Assembly: GCF_030848805.1 (NCBI RefSeq)
Contig: NC_092366.1
Span: 8,614,899 to 8,678,898, forward strand
Direction: 5' to 3'
From: Temnothorax longispinosus
Lineage: Eukaryota > Arthropoda > Insecta > Hymenoptera > Formicidae
DNA: 64,000 bases
Each line of letters begins with the position of its first letter. The stretch's first letter is position 1. Made by a program: the position numbers and the translations under genes. The notes beneath the pieces were generated by a model. The model was not told the DNA's origin. It saw only the letters and a program-made list of their open reading frames with translations, and ran no database searches. Positions 1 to 12,514 of the stretch are shown here, piece after piece.

Positions 1-1612
1 TCCGTCGTATAAACTCGCTCGCGCGCGATGCGCGATAACGCGAATGTCGCGAATGACGCGTCGCGACGCGCCGACTCCAGCCGACGTCTGCCCTTTACCC
101 GTTCGCCGTATGTCACACGCGCGGAAGATCTCCTTCTCCTTTTCTCACGTCGAAAAAAAAAACAAACGTCACGGGATCGGTCTCCACGTAAGTATAAGCA
201 CGCCTCGAACCGCTCCTCTCGTCGCGCGTCGGCGGCAGTGCCGGATAGCCTCGTCCGAGGAATTCGCGGTTTCTGAAAGCCTTGCGTCTTGGGAACTCGG
301 TGATTTTAATTTCGAATCATTTTTGGAGGATTTCTAAACAAATGTATACAAATTTTTAAAAATTTGAAAACTGGTCGCTTTTCTTTATTTTTAATTTATC
401 TTCGCGATGCACGCTTGTTACTTGTTATTTTTTATTAAAATCACGAGTGTGCGATCATCAACGACTTATCCATTCGTGAAAATCTAGATTCTGGTCTCGC
501 TACAAGCTTTTATTAATCTCCTCTTATTAATTTATTCACTTCCGCTTTTCCAACGCTATATCGGGAAGAAACCGAGACGCGGTATATAGTGCAACCGAGT
601 ACCAACACTCTTTTTCCGCAAATCTCGAGACTTCTCTGCGACGCATACTCCCAGATAAGCATCTTTATTGCGCATTGGCGCAGAACACGAAGTTCTGGAT
701 AATTTAACCAGATCGAATTCTCACCGAGAAGAAATGTTCGCTGGGAAGATCTTTCCAATTTTTCTGATATAGTAATAATTAAGAGGACGAAGAATTCTGT
801 AGTTTTACTTCCCCGAAATCTATATTTCTCCATGTATTTGCGTCCACATTTCGATCCATTTGATTTATTTTGAAAAAAACCTGTTTAATTAATTATTTAT
901 ATTAATTGTGTATTTTGTTTTCTCCTCTACAATAATATTGTTATTGTAGTAATGTTTATATAGTCTTCTTTCCCACCTTGCTTCGATGAAGATATTTGCA
1001 TGCTATTGAATGCAAAAAGTACGTATATGTCGCTAAGTGGGACAGAGAGATTCAACCATTGTATTAATCTTTTTATTTTATTTTTTTTTTGTTCCAGAAG
1101 GAATGAAAGACTCGCGATGCTGCTCTCTCAATCACGTTGGATCGTAAGGCACTGCTCGATCGTGAATGCCCGAGTGTGCGTGGTGACATCACTTGGACGG
1201 GTTACACCTGTGTGGCGCGCGGAACGGTCATCGTGCATTCCATGGGATCGTGAACCATGATAGTCCGCACATTTCCAATTGAAAGGCCTCCAAGAATGTG
1301 ACTCCCTAACAGGGAAAAGAGAAGTCGATCGGTGCGTCTTACATCTTTCGCGATAGCCTCTTTGTTATGTTTATACTTCTCTTGAGACGTCGACGCGCCG
1401 CGTCTCGCAGAATTTTTATCACGCCACGAGTACTGACAAGACGACAAGAGGCATGTCACAATTCTCCGGAACCGATTTCATTCTCTTTGAATATCTTGTT
1501 AAATATAAAATATAAAAAATCTAAGAGACACGTATTTTTTTTATACGTGCCCATTTTGAAATTTAAAGGGTGAAACAAACTTAAAAGTAACGCTTAGCTT
1601 TTGATTCTACGC
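1..1612. other. CpG-rich then AT-rich stretch, no confirmed gene
   Basis: The first 300 bases are CpG-rich (many CGCG runs), unlike the AT-rich DNA that follows. A good splice-donor-like string (ACGTAAGTA) occurs near 187. This could be a promoter or non-coding first exon of a gene lying outside the window. The open frames here (28-276, 44-337) have CpG-driven composition and no recognisable domain, so I do not call them genes. I see nothing definite in 340-1612. Confidence 0.35.
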
Positions 1613-3890
1613 AACTATTGTTAAAATGATAAGATATATAAAAAATGTAAAACTTTTAGGTAAAACTTTTGTGGTTTTTTTAAATAGACTTTTTAACTGT
1701 GTATTTAGATTTTCCAAAAATCTAATACTTTTCAAAATACCTCCATCTCCATTATTTTTTGAAATTATGCAGGGTGAATCAGTAAAGGTGTTAGAGGCTA
1801 ATATTTCTGAAATTGAACAAGATATGACATTCTTATTTTCCAGCGACTGTTTGGTGTCGAAGCGGAAAAATATTAACTTCATCACACAACGTCTGCTTCG
1901 ATACCAAACAGTCGCTGGAAAATAAGCATTTCATATCTCGTTCAGTTTTAGAAATATTAGCCTGTAGCACCTTTAGTGATTCACTCTGTATTTCTTCTGC
2001 AGATCAAATTTTAAGACAGTTTTATGCCGTATTTACCCATATGTAATAAAATTTTTACAAAATTGCATCTTTGAGAAATGAGCAAAAAAATTGTTATATG
2101 CATCGTTTGCAACTTTTTTGCATCTCGTGATTGATATTTCTAGCATTACAGATTATAAATAATATTAAGAGTATAAATATAAGTTCTTATTGTTTCTCCT
2201 TAAAGTTATTGAATTCTGTTACTTTATTCAATTTATACATCATTTCCTTATAATATCTTAAGTTTAGCCTCTTAAAACTATTTTTGTTCTTACGCTCTTA
2301 CATCTTATTTCTTTGTAGCGTTTACACATTAATTTCTAAACGTACTTAATAATGAAATAATTTTAATGTTTATACGATAAATTTATAATTTATCATTTAT
2401 TATGAATATTACAATAATGATATTTGACAAAAAAATGTTTCAAACATAATGACTTCTTGCACTAAGAACATCTTACTATAGCTATGTCGTTGTAACTTCG
2501 AATATCGCATATTGTTGAAGTATCTTTAAAACTAAATTTTACTAAATTTTCGAATTCTTCTGGTTTATATATCCACTGGTAAACCATGATTATTTAAATA
2601 AGTTGTAATATCAAGAAGATAACAATTGATTATGTACAAGAGATTGCAATTTTATTAAATTATTTTGTTGATACAAATTTATATTACTTTCCAATAATAA
2701 AACAATATCTGAAAAACTTCTAGTAAACTTTTTCCAAATCTATAATCCATAAACTACTAACGGTTGTATTTTTCCTGTAATGCTAATATGTAAGTATTAT
2801 TATAGTAGTGATATATACGTTTTTCTTGGTGATAATAGGAAATAATATGGGCCATTCCATAAATCGTTAAGAACGTTATCAGAACTCATATTTAGAAAAT
2901 AAACTTCTTCTCCTTTTTAAAATAATCTGTAAACTTATGCTTATCTAAAGGTACACTTATCTTAAAAGTACACTGAATAGCTTAAGAAATGTCGAGTTTG
3001 GAAATTTTTTGAAATGTCATGATTCTGATGTAAGAGATCTTTTAAATCAAGGTCATATATATATTATTAGTGTAATTTTTAACATCATTTTAAACCACAA
3101 ATATTTAAAAAAAGTTTAAATATTTGTGGTTCAAAAGTGGGTATATAAACAAAAGACCAGAAGAATTTGAAAATCCAGTTTTAGTTTTTGACACTTCAAC
3201 AACATGCGATATCGAATGTTGCAACGATATAGCTGGAGTAAGACATTCCTGCGTGCAAGAAATCATTGAAATCAAGAAATGTTTAAAACATTTTTTGAAT
3301 ATCCTTATCATAATATGTTTATAATAAAATAAATAATACAAAAGTTGTATAAATATTTAGAAATTATTTCGTTATTAAGTGCGTTTAGAAATTGTGTAAA
3401 CGCTACAAAAAAATAAAATGTAAGATGTAAGAATAAAAATAGTTTTAAAAGAATAAACTTAAGATATTATTAAAAAATGATGACAAAAACCATAGAATAA
3501 AGACTGAATAAAGAAACGGAAGATTTAGGAATTTTAAAGAGAAAAACTATTATTTCCTTTAATATCATTTATAATCTGTAATGCTACAACTATTAATCGT
3601 GTCGCGACGCATATAACAATTTTTTCGCTTATTAAAGATGCGATTTCTTAAAGATGCAATTTTGTAAAATAACTTTGTTATAATACATATAGATAAATTT
3701 AGCACAAAATTATTTTTAATTTTTATTCGTATAAAAGAAATATAATTTCACAAAATAAAAATAATAATGGGGATAAAGGTATTTTGAAAACTATTAGATT
3801 TTTGAAAAAATCTAAATACACAGTTTTAAATATATAAAAGTTTTATCTCTCTAAAACATTTTTTATATATCTTATCGTTTCGGCGATAAT
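1613..3890. mobile_element. Palindromic transposon with long diverged inverted arms
   Basis: DNA from about 1620 to 2370 reappears as its reverse complement from about 3890 back to 3360. Matching landmarks include GATAAGATATATAAAAAATG near 1628 and its complement near 3865, and TTTGTAGCGTTTACACA near 2315 and its complement near 3395. Small indels and substitutions show the arms are old. No transposase was found in the AT-rich centre; ORFs at 3105-3341 are short and unrecognised. It is probably a non-autonomous foldback-type element. The exact outer ends and target duplication were not resolved. Confidence 0.7.
1770..1988. mobile_element. TA-targeting MITE nested in the left arm
   Basis: This 219-bp near-palindrome starts CAGGGTGAATCAGTAAAGGT and ends with the complement (CACCTTTAGTGATTCACTCTG). 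The centre repeats the string TTCCAGCGACTGTTTGGT in both orientations. The equivalent place in the right arm of the host element (near 3748) lacks the insertion and reads GAAATTATATTTC, so the insertion site was a TA. The target and the terminal CAGGGTG suggest the Tc1/mariner superfamily. Confidence 0.75.
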
Positions 3891-3937
3891 TGCTTACAAT
3901 TAGAATTAAATATAGACATTATCTTTGAGGGGTGAAC

Positions 3938-4022
3938 AAGAAAGAGAGAAAGAAAGAGGGAGAGAGAAAGAGAGGAGGGAAGCGAGAAAAAGAGAGTGAG
4001 AGAGAGAGAGAGAGAGGGGGAG
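3938..4022. repeat. Imperfect GA-rich microsatellite
   Basis: About 85 bases consist almost only of G and A (GAGA, GAAA and GGGA blocks). It follows the palindromic element directly. Confidence 0.9.
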
Positions 4023-4736
4023 ACAATAATAATTAAATTAGAAAAGATTTTCTGATTTCACAAATATTAATCCCTTTTACATATATCTTGATCTGAATTT
4101 AATTTATTAATATAATTAATTTAATTTAATTAATATAAGGCTAATTGATTTTATCGCGTAAATTTTCACTCGTTTTCAAACTTGATTAAGTTCGAATTAA
4201 AAACTCGATTTAAGATTACATTAGAAAACAAAGCTCCGATTTCTCGTATTATACGAGCCAGGATAATCGCGAAAGATTCCCGGAAGAAATCAAGTGATTC
4301 GATATCATCGGGTCGTCGTGTCATGCGAATTGGATGACGATTGTCGAAAGCGAGCGATGCGTCCGGATGATGTCTTCATCGGCCGTGAATATATTGAATA
4401 GGGTCGGTGGGACTTTCGTCCGTTTGCAGAACTCGTCAAACGACTGTTAAAATTCCAATTCAATGCGACTCAAGAAGACCAGCGTCTCCAATTTTCAACG
4501 GATAAAAAATTATTTTTTACGGAAAGTCACAAGAGAGAAATGAAGCAAATTTCGAGCTATGTACAGTAAAGCAGATTTGAGATTTCCAAATGTAAAAAAT
4601 GCAAGAGAAACGAGACAAACTAGACGAGTGAAACCAACGTTCACTTAGAACTGAAATGGCAAATAAGGGAAAACGTATCGTTTATCACAAATTTCTAATT
4701 TTTGTTATTTATTGTTAATTGTATAACCACACTTTA
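4023..4736. other. Intergenic, nothing recognised
   Basis: AT-rich DNA with a somewhat more balanced patch at 4210-4480. No ORF, RNA gene or repeat with a convincing signature was seen. Confidence 0.5.
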
Positions 4737-6020
4737 CCCGGGAACGGGCGCCTAAATTTTTTTTTTTGCATATCTGGTCATCTGGAGTGATTTTTATTCC
4801 AATTAAAAGTTATTGTTATCTATTAATCATAATACATACTGCATATTTTTGATTGTTTTATAATGTATTAGTATTTGAGGACAATATATACATACACATA
4901 GATTTACTCAACATTTTCTGAAAAAAGTAAGGAGAAATAAAAAAATGTTTAAACAACGAAAAAAGCACATTAAGCGGCTTATTGTGATATACAGTATTTT
5001 TAAAAAAAGATATCAATTAATAAAACGCTTTTATATTGTAGATTTTTGATAGAATTGCATATTTAAAGGTTTTGTAAAAAGAATATTTATTAGAAAGAAA
5101 GAAAATTGTTATATATATAACATCCATTTCATAGCAATTTAAAATAAGACTATTCGCTATAAAATTATTATTGTGTTTCCTCTGTCAAGAATTACTAAAA
5201 ATGATTTGTTTGTGTTTGTTTATTATATTATATATAAATCTGAGTTACATAAAGTATTTTAAAATAAAAATAAATATTCATATTAAAACTTGATTTTCCC
5301 TAAAATCTTTTATATGTATTAATCAGATTAAAATATAATAAATAATATACAAAAATATCATATTTGGTATTAAAAAACATGTTTTGCATTAGATAAATTA
5401 TAGCAATTATTTTATTTAGTTGTTACTTTGTTATTTAAATTCATATTACTATTTCGAACACTATTATAATATAAAATTACATATTTTATTATATTTTATA
5501 ACGTTTTATAACGTCACCTGGGGTGATTTCTACACCTCAGCAAATTTTAATCGGTGCTACGAATGTACGTACAGGTCCTAAATTTTTCCTATTATGCAAG
5601 ATTAGTTCTCGAAAGCCCAAAAGGCTTTGTTCGAAAAAGTAGATATAAACTTTCGATAAAAAAAAAATTTGACGTGTTTCATTTTTTTTTTTATACTACG
5701 GTTGTAAAAATCACTCCAGGGAATATGAAACTGTTCGGAATGGATTTCACATACATGGGAATACATGGGAGTTTCTAGCAAGCGACACAAGTCGACACAA
5801 ACGTCGTTCTATCTTTCTTTTTTGGCAATGAGTAACAAAGACAAAATGACACTTGTGTCATTTGTTGGTAAGCTCCCCATGGGTCCATGGAATTTTGGAG
5901 TTTTTCCGTTTTCCCTAGAAAAGTATAAAAAATGACTGAGCAATTCCGACTGGAATCACAGTCTTCTATAGTCTATGGTCGAAATCTGAAGAGTTCTAGA
6001 ATACGAGGTGCCCGTTCCCC
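4737..6020. mobile_element. Possible DNA transposon with short inverted ends
   Basis: GGGAACGGGCGCCT at 4740 and its near complement AGGTGCCCGTTCCC at 6006 form an imperfect inverted pair. A second inner inverted pair, CTGGAGTGATTTTTA near 4771 and TAAAAATCACTCCAG near 5705, supports a single element. There is no transposase and no clear target duplication, so the boundaries are tentative. Confidence 0.4.
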
Positions 6021-6583
6021 AGATTGATTTGGTATGTAATTTATAAATTATACGTTATCTACAATCATTTGCTCCGAGATATACGAATATATTTCGAGCG
6101 AGCGTGTTCGTAAACAAAATTCAAATTAAATTTTCTCACTTCGACCTTTTTGGTACCGTTGAAAGTCGGATAAGTACTCGAAAGGCATTACGTGTTATTA
6201 AACGCATATGTTTAACAAAAGAAGCTGTGTATTGTAAGAAAGGAAGAATACAACGGTTAAAGGGGGGGAAAAAAGGGAAAATAAAATATGTAGACCTATC
6301 GCGACCTCACGCAAGAGTCAAGACCGATATTGCTTTCACAGTGGAACGGATCGTCGTTCCCGTGATACGTACACGCGGCTGTCACGCAATCAGCGACTGG
6401 CGATAAACACACGGCGCACATCGCAAAGGATCGAAACTCGACCTCTCCGATCGACAGTTCGTAACCGCTTTGCGATCGATTTCAAACGTGTCTTACAGTG
6501 TCTCGCGTTATCTCTCGTACGTACCGTTCTTTTGCGTTCGAGATTTCTAATATCGGCGCAGTGCTTCTTCGGTGTTCACGAAA
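6021..6583. promoter_or_regulatory. Probable promoter and 5' UTR of the KEAEKL-repeat gene
   Basis: CpG content rises from about 6300 up to the start codon at 6584. The 100-aa open frame at 6104-6406 has no recognisable domain and is taken as leader DNA. No TATA box is evident. Confidence 0.35.
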
Positions 6584-8760
6584 ATGAGCGGAAAGTCAAC
6601 TGCCGCGAAATACGCGTTTGGCAAATCTGCCGAAAAATCGAAGGAAACCGAAAAATTGAAGGAAGCCGACAAATCGAAGGATGCCAAAAAATTGAAGGAA
6701 ACCAAAAATTTAAAGGAAGCAGACAAATCGAAGGAAGCCGACAAATCGAAGGAGGCTGAAAAATTGAAGGAAGCCGAAAAATCGAAGGATGCCGAAAAAT
6801 CGAAGGAGACCGAGAAATTGAAGGAAGCTGACAAATTGAAGGAAGCTGAAAAATCGAAGGAAGCCGAAAAATTGAAGGAAGCCGAAAAATCGAAGGATGC
6901 CGAAAAATTGAAGGAAGCCGAAAAATTGAAGGAAGCCGAAAAATTAAAGGAGGTCGAAAAATTAAAGGAGGTCGAAAAATCGAAGGAAGCCGAAAAATTG
7001 AGGGAAGCCGAAAAATTAAAGGAAGCCGAAAAATTGAAGGAAGCCGAAGAATTGAAGGAAGCCGAAAAATTAAAGAAGGCCGAAAAATTAAAGGAAGCCG
7101 AAAAATTGAAGGAAGCCGAAGAATTAAAGGAGGTCGAAAAATCGAAGGAAGCCGAAAAATTGAGGGAAGCCGAAAAATTAAAGAAGGCCGAAAAATTGAA
7201 GGAAGCCGAAGAATTGAAGGAAGCCGAAAAATTAAAGAAAGCCGAAAAATTAAAGGAGGCCGAAAAATTGAAGGAAGCCGAAGAATTGAAGGAAGCCGAA
7301 GAATTGAAGGAAGCCGGAAAATTAAAGGAGGCCGAAAAATTAAAGGAGGTCGAAAAATCGAAGGAAGCCGAAAAATTAAAGGAGGTCGAAAAATCGAAGG
7401 AAGCCGAAAAATCGAAGGAAGCCGAAAAATTGAAGGAAGCCGAAGAAATGAAGGAAGCCGAAAAATTAAAGGAGGCCGAACAATTGAAGGAAGCCGAAGA
7501 ATTGAAGGAAGCCGAAAAATTGAAGGAGGCTGAAGAATCGATGGAAGTAAAATGTACTAAAAAAAAATTCTTGATAAATTCGTGAGATGCATTTAGTAAG
7601 AGTTTTTTTTATATTTAATTATTATTACCAATTTTAATGATAATAAAAAAACATTTCGTAATAGTTATAACGATAGACATTAAAAAAAAATCAAATTTTG
7701 CGTTTAGTTGAGCCAACTAAATTATGTGTAGTACTTATTATCAAACAATTTCATGAAAATTACTCTAGTTTAGTGATAATTAACTAATAATTTGATAATT
7801 AGTACTATTGTCTTAAAAAGCCTTATCTGATTGGTTTGCTGGCAATTTTACTCAATTACTTAGTAAGCAATTTGATTACATTTATCATTACTTGGTAATA
7901 ATTATCAAACTTTGCCAATATTAACTAAATCATATTATGTTTTGCTAGAATTATTTGTTAACATTTACCAAATTATTTCGTTGCACTCACCTATACGTTT
8001 AGTTGAAGCTATTTCACCAAGGTTCTTGATAACATTAACCAAGCCTGTTTTTTTTTTTTTTTTTTCAGTGTTGAAGGAGACCGTATATGAATCGAAGGAA
8101 CATTGTTTGCAGAAGAAGGAGCAAACTCCGAGCAAGGAACCGATGGAATCTATGAAGAAGACGGCGGAGAAAGTAACGGAAGCACATGAGATGAAAACCT
8201 CTACCTCCAACAAATCTGAAAGCTCTGAAGATGAAATGATTAAAGAGGTGACGACTCAACTCACCGATTTGCCATATCCTGATACTGAGAAACTATACAA
8301 GACTACATCCGACAAGTCCACCTCTATTAAACTTGAGGCTCCTGAAGCACCAAAAATTCCAGAGAAATGCCAAATCTCCACCTCCGATAAATCTAAAGAT
8401 GATAAAGATACGCCAGAACATCGGGAAGGGAATAGACTTCCTAATACTCAAACCGAGGAGCGTGAAAGTCCAAAATGCCGAACGTTCAGATATTTTAGCG
8501 CTCAAATGGCCAACTCTTCTGACTCTGATGACGATTTAATGCGGGATAACCCTTTGAAAATGCTTGACAGTTCTTCTGAGGAAACGGATTCATCTGACGA
8601 GGGCAAAGCAGATGAGGGCAAAGCAGATGAGGGCAAAGCAGATGAGGGCAAAGCAGATGAGGGCAAAGCAGATGAGGACAAAGTAGACGGCGTGGACAAA
8701 ATAGACGGCGTGGACATAGTAGAAGTGGGACATAGAACGTATCAGCTGGACGAAGCATGT
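6584..8760 (+). CDS. Charged hexapeptide-repeat protein, two visible exons
   Basis: The first exon starts at ATG 6584 (AAAATGAGC context; MSGKSTAAKYAFGK). From about 6626 to 7545 it is a run of roughly fifty 18-bp repeats encoding K-L/S-K-E-A-E hexapeptides. The 6-residue period is not a heptad, so a long single charged helix is more likely than a classical coiled coil. The second exon is preceded by a T-rich tract and CAG (exon from 8069) and ends at a perfect GTAAGT donor (8761). It is acidic and Ser-rich, with SSDSDDD and five DEGKA repeats near 8600. The exon 1 donor is uncertain: the phase-compatible site is the weak GTACTA at 7554. No enzyme domain is recognised. It may continue into the PhnD-like gene downstream or be separate. 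Confidence 0.6.
6626..7545 (+). repeat. 18-bp coding minisatellite (KLKEAE)
   Basis: Tandem 18-bp units of the type GAAAAATTGAAGGAAGCC differ by a few synonymous or Leu/Ser and Ala/Val changes. Longer blocks recur inside the array (for example EAEKLREAEKLK near 6990 and 7150), showing higher-order duplication. All units keep frame. Confidence 0.9.
7554..8068 (+). other. Intron of the repeat-protein gene
   Basis: AT-rich, with several diverged TAATTATCAAA-type short repeats around 7740-7925. It ends in a long T tract and CAG at 8048-8068, a strong acceptor. Confidence 0.5.
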
Positions 8761-9737
8761 GTAAGTTTTCCTTTTTAAACTATGCTATTGAAGACGTGAT
8801 TAAATGAATTGGAATAAATGACGAAAAAAATAAATAAAAATTTAAAGTTAGGTTTCAAAATAGTTTATATGCAAAAATATAATTGACTTGTTAAAACTCT
8901 AGATTCCTAAAATATATAAATTTAGATATAAAAAATCAGCTCTGAACCTAAATAAATTCAAAGAACTAATCTTATAAAGTCAATAAATCGAAATTTTTTA
9001 GTACTTTGAGCGATTGTCACGATAAAACAAAGCATGTTTTTGAATTTCTTTTGAAGAAATAAAATCACCATAAATCGTTGTGAGTTTAACCGTCATATGG
9101 TACATTTCACTTGGCACTCGTAATGCTCTTAGAATCATTTCATCTTTATTGTTTGTCAAATGTTAAACAAGGACAAATGATGCTCACGAGTGTTGCCGAG
9201 TGAAACGTACCCATAAGTTGGCTGTGTTCCAAAATTCACTGCTAGCACTGGAAGTAACGTATGCTATGAAGTTTCAGCGCTGGCAATGAATTTTGAAACA
9301 CAGCCATTGTTGAAACTGACTTCACGCTGAAGCCAAATTGACCCACGTATGCTACAATATCTACAATACAGTTTTTTGAAAATAAAATTGTAAGAAATAT
9401 TTACCATTTTTTTTAATTCAAATTTTAGAAATAAACTATATTACGTTATAGAAATAAAATCAAGAAATATTGAGGACAAAAAATAATTTCTCTTTTAATT
9501 GAAAGTTAGTAAATTTATGATGGGTCCAAAATGACAAAAAAATGAAGGTGAAGTCATGAGCCAATAATGGCTAATGTAACTTATCCTCTATATAATTTTG
9601 TAACATTTTTATCCGTATATATTCCGATAAACTTCAATTTTCCTTACGAGGATAAATTAAATTAAACTTCTCAAACAAATTTTATTTACAAATTAAATTA
9701 AAGTACGGTAGAAGTTAATTAAGATCTTGAATGTTTA
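8761..9737. other. AT-rich interval between repeat gene and PhnD-like gene
   Basis: Apart from the MITE at 9220-9305 I see no coding sequence. It is either an intron, if the two loci are one gene, or intergenic. An in-frame stop at 9720 precedes the ATG at 9738, and no pyrimidine-rich acceptor is visible there, which favours two genes. Confidence 0.45.
9220..9305. mobile_element. Harbinger-like MITE, copy 1
   Basis: An 86-bp near-palindrome begins GGCTGTGTTCCAAAATTCAC and ends with its complement. It belongs to the same family as the copies at 16594 and 19325. The flanking trinucleotides are GTT and ATT, an imperfect match. Confidence 0.75.
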
Positions 9738-11673
9738 ATGAAGAAAAAAGCCATTCGAGAAAGGATTAAAGAGAAATCGTGGCCGCCCATATCAGCGCCG
9801 GATTTCAAGAAACGTCCTTTGGTCCTGGCAACGTATCATATGATGCCCTCACTGCCGATGGAGCTTTTCGAGGTGTTTGGAGAAATGATCGAAGCTGTCA
9901 CGGGTAGGCCGGTTGTCTTAATGTACGAGAACAGAGTAAACCGGCCCATCATCGGGGACATTGACATACGTACGTCTAAATCGATTACTCCGTGAAAAAT
10001 TTCACCATCCTAGAATAGAAACGAACAAAGAATTTCCATATAGACATCTGAAGGTCAATTTGATATTATTTTCCTTCAAGACCTATTTCTTAAATATCTT
10101 TGAACACCTTTGTTTGTTTCGTTATAATAATTTCAAGGCAGATGAAAAGTTTGCAAAATTTGCCGTTGCTTGACACTCACGACGGAGAAAACAATACATC
10201 ATCCCGTTAGCAAATGTAAAATAGAACTAAAAAATATAGAAATATTATCTTTTAATTTATTTATTTTCGCAGTTATCACGCCAGCGAACCAAACCTGGCA
10301 GGACGGCGTGCTCTTTCCCTTAAGCTTCGTTTTCGATCATCCTCTTAATAAGGACAAGTCGGCCAGCGTGTTCGCCGATATGATCATCACAAAGGAATTG
10401 ATGGATACGCAGAAAATTCAAGTAAATAAATTTAACATCCTTAATAATATTTTTCTTGTTTCTTCTAGTCTATAATTAATATATTCAATTATATATAATT
10501 ATATATATTAATTGATTCGCATTTAATTGATAATAATTATAAGATCTAAGTTCTGTCGAATATGATTTTCACATAATTGGCAATCATCCATTAACCGCAG
10601 ACTATCATGGATTTGCGAGGACGTAGGTGTGCCATTCCGGATAGACGAAGCGAACACACCGCCGCCGGATTGCTTTTTAAAGATTTGCACCAGAAAGGCG
10701 AAAACATGTTATTCTTTGGCAATTTATTCGGTCAGTTTAAAATGTTTTATCTATATGATTATTAATTATACATCTATTAGTTGTACGTCTGTTTTCATTA
10801 AGATTCTCACTGTGGCTGCATCAGAAATATAAAGAAAAAAAATGTCTAAATTAAAGAAGTGACAATAGTAAAAAAAATATTGTTGAGCGAAAATGTTAAA
10901 TAATATTGCTTTACCTTGGATTTTATCGATGAGTTTAAATAGTTTTAGATAGTAGATACTTAAAAAGTTTTTTATCTTTCCAATTATTAGATGCTACCTC
11001 GCAGTTGGATGTATTGGAAATGATCTTGAACAATCGGGCGGAAGTAGGAATTGTAGAATCACCGGTGATTACAAGCCGAAAGGACAGCATATTCAATGTG
11101 AATTCTCTTCATATCCTCGACTCTTTGGGACCTTTGCCGCCCTACCGCATCATGGTCAAAAAATCGCTAGGTATATTCTTATAGCCATGTTAGAATATAT
11201 TTTTTTAAAGATTAACGTTAGAAGGATTTCGTGGAGCGATCTATTGCTTTCACAGCTAGTAAAAAAAAATACAGAAATGATAAATCATAAAAAAGAAACT
11301 AAACTTCGAGAGTTGAAATGAATATTTTAAAAATCTATAAACAAAATAAAGATACGATAAACGCTAAGATAAAAATAAAAGCTTCTTTTAACGTTAAAAT
11401 CGGAAAGAATGAAGCAAAGAAGAAAATATCAACAAGATAAATTCTTCTAATTTTTCTTTATTTCATTTCTCTTTTTTAATACTTACTTTCTTTGCATTTT
11501 ATTCAGCGGACACACTGAACAAACCACTTATAACCTATCTGATGAACGTAAATAAGTACGATGAAATGCTGCTTAGAGTGTTACCCTATGGTGTCATTGG
11601 TTTTGCCAAGAACTCGGAGAATAACTACGCTCTGAAGAACAAGTTCATACCCACTAATATGCCTTACTACTAA
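9738..11673 (+). CDS. PhnD-like (type-2 periplasmic-binding fold) protein, five exons
   Basis: Exons 9738-9969, 10273-10421, 10601-10730, 10991-11170 and 11507-11673 all have GT...AG borders and join in phase (858 nt, 285 aa). The order resembles phosphate/phosphonate-binding proteins of the PhnD family: an N-terminal strand-helix (LATYHMMPSLP) followed by a gene-specific GRPVVLMYENR; a hinge segment DLRGRRCAIPDRRSEHTAAG matching the family's 'DLKGK...S.SG' ligand loop; then NNRAEVGIVESPV, matching 'G.ADVG.V'. Bacterial relatives are secreted substrate-binding subunits of ABC importers. No signal peptide is visible here, and an insect has no matching importer, so the ligand and role are unknown. 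A polyadenylation signal AATAAA follows at 11769. Five introns-separated exons argue against bacterial contamination. An upstream exon could add an N-terminus. Confidence 0.75.
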
Positions 11674-12514
11674 AAATTTTTTACGCTTTTTAATCTGCTT
11701 CTTTTATCATTTTATACATATATACATGTTCTATTTGTTTCAATTTAACATTATTCTTTATTAAATCTAAATAAATACAATAATTCGCAAATTTATCCTC
11801 GATCTATATGATTCGTTAAAAAAAGATTCTCCCTCCCACTCATTCTCTCCTCTCTCTCTCTCTCTCTTTCTCTCGTTTGATTTCTTCCTCTTCCGCGACA
11901 ACACATGCATTGCGACTTATTCCAAATCGATTCGCTCCGTACACATAGCGCACAAAATTATTATCAAAATCCACTTTGTAAATCGTACAATTCAACTAGA
12001 AGAACATACAGTATAAATAATAATAATAACAATTCGATGAGACTTGAATTCCGAGTGGGCACTTGATCTTCTCTTTTTTCGCACTCTTCGAGTAATTTTG
12101 TTTACAAGCAGAATTTAGAATCGTTTCGATTCGTTACTTACAGTTAGGATTTCTTATAAATCTCAATATATTTGATAACGAATTTTAATAAATATACGGA
12201 ACTTAACAAATACACGGAATTTTTCAAACTTCCCTCATGACTTTTAGAAAAATATTAATGTTCCGTGATTTTTGAATTTTAGATTTTCAACTTAGATTCC
12301 CGAAATTTGAACAGTTTTTCTTGAAACACATCATGTCACATTCTTTTCTCAAGACATGTAAAATCACACCTTGTTTCAACAAGTAACGCTCAAAACAATT
12401 TAAAATTTTCGTCATACATGTTCAAAACTATTCAAATATGTTACTTAACTCATTTTTAGACTCGTATTAAATACTTTAATCTACGTTTAAGTCACTACGT
12501 GATCTGACGGAAGA
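11674..12514. other. 3' flanks of two convergent genes
   Basis: This holds the 3' UTR and AATAAA (11769) of the PhnD-like gene and the presumed 3' UTR of GLE1. A CT-rich tract lies at 11831-11876. No ORF is supported. Confidence 0.6.

Noticed and set aside
28..337. Overlapping ORFs in the CpG-rich start of the window
   Set aside because: Composition-driven and without a domain; at most a non-coding first exon.
6547..6834. Antisense SFNFSASFD repeat ORF
   Set aside because: It is simply the complement of the KLKEAE repeat; the plus frame has the start context and a downstream exon.
8495..8758. Antisense LCPH repeat ORFs
   Set aside because: They are the complement of the DEGKA repeats in the acidic exon.
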